From the NCBI RefSeq assembly GCF_000204055.1, contig NW_006768804.1, forward strand, positions 412,612 through 476,611: 64,000 nucleotides of DNA. Direction: 5' to 3'. Source of the DNA: Melampsora larici-populina 98AG31. Its lineage: Eukaryota > Basidiomycota > Pucciniomycetes > Pucciniales > Melampsoraceae. A program made the position numbers and the translations under genes. The notes beneath the pieces are model-generated. The model was given only the letters and a program-made list of their open reading frames with translations. It had not been told where the DNA came from and did not search any database. Numbering within the stretch: position 1 is the stretch's first letter; each line of letters starts with the position of its first letter. Shown here piece by piece: positions 57,111 through 64,000 of the stretch.

Positions 57111-59635
57111 TCAGAAACGGCGCTGCTTCTTTGGCCTGTTGCCGCCATTGAAGTTCCTGAGCCTAGCCAAGAACGTTTCCGCTTCTTTGCGGATTGCAGC
57201 AACTAATTGTTCATTGTAGGTTGAGAGAGCTGTGTCTTTGGCTTCGTACGGAGCTTCGGCACTGATCCGGCGAAGGGCAGTACAAAGTCCTGCAAAATCG
57301 TCCTTGCGTTTGAAGTTACGTGATTCGACTGCCCGCAAAGCGTCTTCTTTGGCTACCGTCAGGACAAAAGGTCCGGTGTCGGTAGATCCGTGACTCCTGG
57401 TGGTTTCCAATCGATGAGAACTTGTCGAGGCATGGTGGGATGTAGTTGAACGCGATACAGACGAATCGGTAGTTGTGTGGGCCACGTGACGGTCATTAGT
57501 CTCAGTGCGATGGGTGCTTTGCATTGAATGGCACGCGTTGGCGGGTTGAGCCGCGCTGGGAAGCCTGTAGAAGGCAGCACTGTTGATTGATGGTCAGCGG
57601 CCGCGAAACTGGCATAGCATAGAAACGTACATGTTTTGGATGAAAGGAAAACCGTCGTACATGGATTTGGTAGCCGGAGCTCCCGGTAGGTTGGCGCCTG
57701 GAACGGGAGCCGCTGGCCGTTCCGTTGTGGCGCGAGGCCCAGGGGGCGTAAGATTACGGTAGCGAGGCTCAACAGAGGCCGGGAGTTGCCGAGCTCAATC
57801 CATTTCATCAAATAAGCCATCTAGTTGAGAAGTGGTAACCGGGGCAGGTGTAACCTCTGGCGTGCGTTGCAAAGCTTGCGGAACGGGTGGTGGCACGTGT
57901 TGATTGAGGGCGCGGAATAGTGACTGGGGGTCAAGATGGTAGGTCATCTGAGTAGGTGGCGGTGGTGGTGGTGCTAGGTCCGGGACATCGTTCTCGGTAA
58001 GGCTGTAGTAGTGACGACGCGGTGTGAAAGAGCTGCTAGATGAGGCTCCGTGTGATGTGCGAGTATTAGAAGTTGCCGAGTGGTTCATGAAGTGGCTGGA
58101 GGATGTAGCGGGTAACGGCGGTGCCGGACCACATTGTGGATTCCGGGCAACCTCCCTGAGAAAAGGCGAGTTTGGGTACGGTACGGCGTTTTGTGAGAGC
58201 GGGTGTCCTACGTATGGCCCGGCGTGGTGGGGAGGAGGCGTAGATTGGAGGTGATGAGGGTTGTAGAACAAGCGCTCTATGTACGAGTCACTGGATGGGT
58301 CAGTCAAGCCAGTGGTCAAATGAGAGGACTCAGGGAGCCATCGATCCGATGTTGCAGATGCACCAGGATGTGACGTTGGTGGTTTCACAGCGCGGGGAGG
58401 AGTACCAGAATGGAGGCCGCTTCGTTGTGGTTGTTGTGGGTTTTCGATGTTGAGCTGATAGGGTAAGGGTGCTGGAACCATTGGCGCGTAACAATAACTA
58501 CCGGAAGGGAGACCGCTGGTAGAAGGCGTACGACCTAGTCCTGGGGCGGAGCTTTAAGGATTGAGTGCGGGTGATGGAGGTGGGGAGTCTGGGTGAACGT
58601 TGGTCAAGGTACGAAGAACGATGTTGAATGGTTCCACGATACGGCGGAACTCGAAAGGCAAGGTTCTGTCATCAACTTTGGGATTGGTCTTGAGAATGTT
58701 GAAGGTGTTCTGCCTGGCAATAACGTACATGTGTTTACACGCCGATTTGTTTTGCAGGAAGTGCGTGCAATTACAGTTGTTGACGTAGCCGACACTCCCG
58801 TCTTTCGGTGGTGTCGTATGGACTGTGTACATGGCCATTTGAGGCCTTGTGAAACTGCTGATTGTCCACTGTTCAGGTGAGATCAGTGAAATGAATGTGC
58901 CCAGGGTTCTCATTTGCGTTTTGAACTCACCTTGTTAGTTGCTTGGCTTTTGATCTGCACGCCGAGGTCAGCAAGGTTTCTATCAGTGTATGTTTCGGAT
59001 AGGCATTTGGCAACATTTTGGTACTTTGTTGCGTGAGAACACTCTGTCAAAAATCCGGCTCCGCTTTTTCGGCTAATGTTTGAAGCAGGTCATCTGGTCG
59101 GCGGAGAGTGTGTCGACTAAGGAAATTATATTTCAAGACACGGTGGTAGCTTTCCGTGAAGTTATTTGTGTGAATACCCTGCATAGGTACGTCTCGCTCC
59201 GACATCATACAATGGGAGTAGTTGTTGACCCATTGATATTCGAAGTATGATAGGAAGTCAGGATGGGTGTTGCGGTAATCGTGTCGGAACTTGATGATGG
59301 CATCCTGCCATCGGCGGGCGTAAATCACGGCCATGGCATTGGAGTGCAGTCGTGTTGCGAGTTTGGTACCGCCCTAGGGATAGAGTTGTTTAGCTTACAA
59401 ACAAATTTGGGTGCAGGGCGTAGCTCACGTGTATCTTTGCCTTCGCTTTGATGGCACGAGAGACGTGGAAGATGCACCAGTAGTGTCTGGGTTTGAAGCT
59501 GCAGTCCTCGTACGTGTCTTTGACCGCCTTGGCGTAGGCAGGTGCACAATCGGTCATAAAAGCCTTTGGTAGGAGCTGGAATTCCTGCTTCATCCAACGA
59601 AGGAAACTGGTGACGGTGTGGTGATCAGAACACAC
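57111..59635 (-). pseudogene. MULE transposase with SWIM zinc finger, truncated and mutated
   Basis: The minus strand reads, in order: HHTVTSFLRWMKQ, the second catalytic Asp in AFMTDCAPAYAKAV, CIFHVSRAIKAKAK, an intron (about 59432-59373), LHSNAMAVIYARRW, the Glu motif NFTESYHRVLKYNFL, then a SWIM finger (CNCTHFLQNKSACKHMY: CxC ... CxH). Next comes a Pro/Ser-rich part and a basic end (RPKKQRRF, stop at 57111). The N-terminal part is missing because the Gypsy LTR starts at about 59636. Further defects: a one-base loss in a T-run near 59050, an in-frame TAA at 58556-58554 and an in-frame TGA at 57797-57795. Family: MULE-type DDE transposases, cut-and-paste elements. Confidence 0.8.
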
Positions 59636-61314
59636 CATCACCCTCACCTTTATATACACGAAGAAGGGTTCGAGAAGCTCAAAGTCTTACTCACTGAGAG
59701 CAGATTTCAAGCTCGAGTCAAGTTGATAGTCAACAAAGGGAGCCAAAACTTAATCATGTGTTTTTCATTTTTAGGAGATATCATATCTAGTAAAGTTAGA
59801 CAAGATAACAAAGTAACTCATGTAGTTAAACAAAGCATGATGATGAGCTATAACACGGAACAAAGATTTGGGTTGAAGTAATAGATAAGATAGCAAGTTT
59901 AGAGAAGGGGAATTGAACAGAATTGAGTCCGAGAAGAGGTAATAGAAAGGTCACTTTCAGGCTCGAAGTTACAACTAGATTAAAATTGCATCTCGAGATC
60001 GAAATTGAGTAGAACAGGTTGAAGGTAGAGGATCAAGTTTTAGGGAACATACGGAATAAACAGTTGAAAGTATCAAAAGAAGTCTCAAAATCGAAAAGGG
60101 TTGTGATAGCCTAAAATGCGAGATACAGTATTGATGAGAGAGTCGAAAGAGGTAGTTAGAAAGAGGCTGAAATCGAATGGGTTGTAGTCACATAGCTGAA
60201 GAGACTCAGACAGGACTCACATGTTCATATAGTAATCAAGTATCAAAGTCAAATTGAAAGATGAAGGAATCTTGACTTTTAGATCCAAAGATAAGCTAGA
60301 TCGAGATTGGAATTCGAGATCGAAAGTGGAATGAGTAGGTGAAGATGGTATTGAAAGGAGGGATCGGGTTTTGGGGTACAGACACTATAACGAAGTAGTT
60401 GAAGATGTGAATCTGAGCTGGAGATCGAAGAAAAGATAGACATCAGTCGTAGAAGATGATCGATACAAGGAAGCAAGTAAGAGAAGGAAATAAAAAAACA
60501 CTTACATATTGAGTAAATGATAAATCGGCTTCGAGAACGATCGGTCGGAGGAAACACGTTGGGGTTGAGTCTTAGGGGACACGTCATGAGCTGAAAGGGC
60601 GTGAGTGAAAGGCATAAATAGGGGACTGTTCGAAGGGAAAGGAAGGGGGAGCAGAAAATTTTTGTATCCGATTTTTGTGTACGAGTTTGATTGTGTGTGT
60701 CTTAATCGAGTTAAATTCGATAAAAGTGTACTGTTCCGTGTTGATCAAAGAGAATTAGATCTATTGTGTGTTCGAGTTAGTAATTCAGTGTAAAAGTAGA
60801 AAGAGTGTTGTCAGTTTCTTTAGATTTGAGTTGTTGAGCTTTTGTTTGTTTTGAAGTTCTGTGGATGCTGAGCTTGGTTATAATCTAGTCGTCAGCTTGT
60901 AAAAAGTCGAAGTGTTAAAGATCAATTCGATAACCCGCCTCTTGATCCAAGTCGAGGCCGGGTCGAGTCAGAGTCAGCAATTCATTCCAGACCTGTACCG
61001 GGGTGTTACACCCTTGTGGAAATCAACACTCAACTCGAGTTTACATATCTCTGTACTACAAACTTGTGTAGAGTCGTGTGTAATACTGTTAGACTCCGCC
61101 AAACGCTGCGCATCCAACTGCGTGGTGTAAATTAGGTTTTGGAAAACCTTAAAAAGACGAGAAGTGAAAAGTAGAGAAGCCTCATCTCAAATTTCGAAAT
61201 CATTTTTGAAGGACGAGGGCAGCTTTGCAGCACCTGTAGTTTCATCCGCTCTCACAAGTGGTGATTCTTCCCCTCTCCGGCTCAGCCTACGCTACACTGC
61301 GTAGGAGTTCTACA
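59636..61314 (+). mobile_element. 5' LTR of a Ty3/Gypsy retrotransposon (copy C)
   Basis: The right end is defined by the junction with the primer-binding site at 61315 and by matches to LTR copies A and B (shared end gtaggagttctaca). A TATA-like cataaatagggga near 60610 precedes the probable transcription start. The left edge is inferred from the point where the MULE reading frame is lost (about 59636), which makes the LTR about 1.68 kb. The long purine-rich U3 (59.9-60.5 kb, gatcgaaa and gagatc words) resembles 4.0-4.4 kb. The 3' LTR lies outside the window. Confidence 0.7.
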
Positions 61315-61316
61315 TC

Positions 61317-61333
61317 TGGTGACTCCACTGGGG
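61317..61333 (+). other. Candidate primer-binding site
   Basis: Two bases after the LTR end, tggtgactccactgggg starts with the TGG expected opposite a tRNA CCA tail. Which tRNA it matches I cannot determine by eye. Confidence 0.45.
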
Positions 61334-61454
61334 CAACTCAAAACAACTTCTGCGTCTCCGCAGGTGCTCCAACGCATCGTAGTTTCAACAAATCATCAAA
61401 CTTTATATATCTCAAACATTACATTCCGACCTCAGTAAAATCTCAAATCTCAAA

Positions 61455-64000
61455 ATGTCATCTCAAGGCAATCTTGGATCATCAATGGATCCTAAACAAA
61501 TTACGGCAGAGAATGCTTTGTCTGTAGTTGGTAAAAGTGGTGGTACTAGTGTTCAGGAAGGATCTAGTCAAGACAAAAAGGGGTTATATAGAGAGAAGGA
61601 AGAAAGTGAGGATGACTCGGGGGATGATGTTACAACAAAAGGAGTAGAAGGAATGGTAGAGGAGGAGATAATTTCAATTGATCATGCAGAAAGAATGGTA
61701 AAAACTGGGGAGATTACAGTTGAAGAAGCAAAGGATTATATCAAGGAGGCTGAAGAACAGGCAGAAAAGATGAAGAAATTATTAAAGTTGTTAGAGGAGG
61801 CAAACAAAAAGTCAAAGAAGGGAAGAAAGGGAAAGAAGAAATGTTTCAGTAGTAGTAGTGGCTCGAGTTCGGATAGCAGTAGTGAAGAGAGTTCAAGTTC
61901 GGAGGATGAAAGCAAAGTGGAGGTCAAGAAGAAGAAAAAGAGTAAGAAGGGAAAGAAGAAAGTCGTAAAAATTGAGCCACAAGATTCAGAGTTACGGTTT
62001 AGTCATGGTGATGATGTTCAGAAGTTCTTACGGGATTTCGAGGTTACAGCAAAGGTGGATGGAGCTAACGGCGAGGATATGGCAATGCAAGTTTGTGCCT
62101 TTGTGAATGGAAAAGAGTTGAAAGAAGAAATTAAAGAACTTAAAGGTTGGGGAGAAGGAGAATGGGATTGGGCATTACTGAAGACAGAAATGAAAGATTG
62201 GTATGCATCAATTCGGGAGGCGCCTAAATATACGGTGGAAGACTTAAAGGAGCTAGTTTTGGAATATGAAGGAAATGGAGGCATTGATTCAAAGTTGGAA
62301 TTTGAAGGTTTTAGACATAAGTTTGACAGCATATTGGTTTACCTCAAGAAATACAAATATATTGACTCAGAAGACAAGATCTGCAACTATTACTATAGAG
62401 CGTTCTCAGATAGTATGCAGAAGAAGATCAAAGAGAAGTTACGAGATGATGGTGATTTAAGAAGGACTAAGGATGGAAGACATTGGCTGCCTGGATGGAA
62501 GATACTTAAGAAAACAATTCATACGGTGGTTCAAGCAGAAGTAGAATTGGTGTTTGAAGAATTGTGAGGAAAGAAGGAAGTAGAGACAAAGAAGGATGAA
62601 GAACTTAAGGAGAAGGTAGTACAAAAGGATAAGGAACGAAGGGGAATGAAGATGGAAGGCTTGAATAAGAAGATTGGCGGAAAGTCCGGGGACGAGGCAA
62701 CTATCAGTGAACTAGTGCAACAGTTTGCGGCATGGAGTGGACGAGGGTTAAATAGACCTTTGGTTACAAGTCAGAATAACCATGTTCATAAAGGTTTCCA
62801 GAACAACTCTTAATCTGGGCAAAATAACTCCGGACCCCCAGTTCAAAACCAAGGCCCAGCACCTCAATTCAACTCTTCAACTTACTTTAATAGAGGAGGT
62901 CAACAAGGGGGACAGAACTTCAACAATAATAGTTCTGGCCCTAATCATCAACATGGTGGCCAATATGCCAACTTTGGAATGAATAGAGGTAGAGGAGGCT
63001 ACAGCGGAAATAGAGGAGGAAGAGGGGGTTACAACTCAAACTCTCAATGGAACAATTCATCTGGACAGTTCCAACAAAACAACAATGGCAATCAACAGCC
63101 ATCCAGTGGGTCTTACGGACCACCACCACCTAACAATGGACCTCCTCGAGGAGAGTTTCAAGAGAGAACATTTAGAGATGGGCCAGTAATGTGTTATTAT
63201 TGTGGAAAAGAAGGACACGGTCATAATAGGTGCCTGGACAAGCAGCGGGAAATCAATGATGGATATGTAAAAGAGAACAATAACACTTATGTCTTGTCAA
63301 ATGGAGCAGTTGTCAGATGGGATAGTAGTAGACCAATTAGAACTGTGGTTGCAGACTATTCATTACAGTTAGAGCAGGAGAAGATTGCTGCGGCACAGGG
63401 AGGAGGAACTCAGGCGACAAACCAAGCTTCACCTGGTCCAGCTGTAGTAATACCAGAAAAAACAGTGGTGACAGGACTCTTAACTAGAGCAGCAAATGGA
63501 GATCCACAAGTTCAGGAGTTAAGAGCCAATTGTGGAGTCTTAGAGAATTGGAAGGCACCAGGGATTACTAGTAGAGGTTTCAAGGCGGCTATGGCAGGAG
63601 CAGGCACAAGAGTGTATGATGTAGAAGTCAAGAGAGGAAGAGGCAAGGTAGAACCGGTAGAAGCGCCAAAGAAGAAGAAGATTTTGGTTCAGAAGGATGA
63701 AGAAGAAGTCGAGGACGAGGTTATGGAAATAGATGAAGAGGACAACAGTAGTGAAGATATGCCTTTGGCTCAATTGAAAGGGAAGAAGAAGCCAACAGTT
63801 GTAGCACCAAGATTAGACAAGAAGGACATTGTGAAAGGAAAATTCGAGAGACCTGTAGAAAAGGGGTATGAGGGAGTAATGGATAAGGTAGTAGACAAAA
63901 TTATGAAAACTAAGATAGAAGCAGAAGTTGGAGAGTTGTGTGCGATCTCACCGGCACTGGCGGAACATATGAAGAGACAAGTATCAAAACGGCGAGTGGT
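61455..64000 (+). pseudogene. Ty3/Gypsy gag with CCHC knuckle, two in-frame stops, runs off window
   Basis: ATG 61455 opens a frame that stays readable to the window end, apart from TGA at 62565-62567 (after VFEEL) and TAA at 62811-62813 (after FQNNS). N-terminal part acidic and Lys-rich with Ser runs; the capsid-like part follows (FLRDFEVTAKVDGANGEDMA; WDWALLKTEMKDWYASI; FEGFRHKFDSILVYLKKYKY), then an Asn/Gln/Gly-rich linker with RGG-type repeats (MNRGRGGYSGNRGGRGGY) and a CCHC knuckle at 63192-63233 (CYYCGKEGHGHNRC). Beyond it lies a Lys/Glu-rich stretch before the expected protease, which is outside the window. The copy is interrupted but otherwise well kept. Confidence 0.85.

Overview
The window reads as nuclear DNA of a basidiomycete, most likely a rust fungus (Pucciniales). 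It is AT-rich, and its host genes have many short GT-AG introns (15 exons in the YSH1 homologue, 14 in the aminopeptidase). They include a CFEM GPI-anchored protein and a small cysteine-rich secreted protein, and they lie between dense transposable elements of the kinds seen in rust genomes. The lineage is inferred from style and gene content, not from a species marker.

Layout. 1-9.2 kb: repeat relics, namely a dispersed 1.5 kb repeat (second copy at 17.5 kb), a solo Ty3/Gypsy LTR, a decayed Tc1/mariner-type transposase, a possible retroposon with a 13 bp duplication and a decayed coding relic. 9.3-10.5 kb: CFEM gene. 11.6-15.9 kb: a TA-flanked Tc1/mariner-like element with a decayed transposase and an opposing unrecognised gene. 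19.7-24.3 kb: a tyrosine-recombinase retroelement (gag, RT/RNase H, YR; Ngaro-like order). 25-26.7 kb: hAT relic. 27.8-32.0 kb: aminopeptidase P on the minus strand, intact except for a 1,288 bp transposon inside exon 12. 32.5-38.65 kb: a mariner-type MITE, then a full-length PIF/Harbinger element with a second 2,047 bp element nested in its ORF1. 39.7-41.4 kb: a secreted cysteine-rich protein and its dead paralogue. 41.7-50.5 kb: the conserved block, three plus-strand genes (YSH1/CPSF73, a triose-phosphate/nucleotide-sugar transporter-like protein with a 5-nt micro-exon, a TRAIP-like RING E3). 51.4-54.3 kb: a fold-back element, a small MITE and an inverted LTR. 57-64 kb: a MULE cut by a Ty3/Gypsy element that runs off the window.

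How the parts relate. The host genes are unrelated housekeeping or surface functions; nothing suggests an operon or cluster. The elements show a time series: a clean recent insertion in the aminopeptidase exon, an insertion inside an insertion (PIF), and older decayed relics. Three TGA stops and one lost catalytic Glu in PIF and MULE genes can each be explained by C-to-T change in a TCG context, as expected of RIP-like or methylation-driven mutation.

Limits: homology calls are from recognised motifs, exon structures were assembled by hand from splice consensus and phase, and no search was run.
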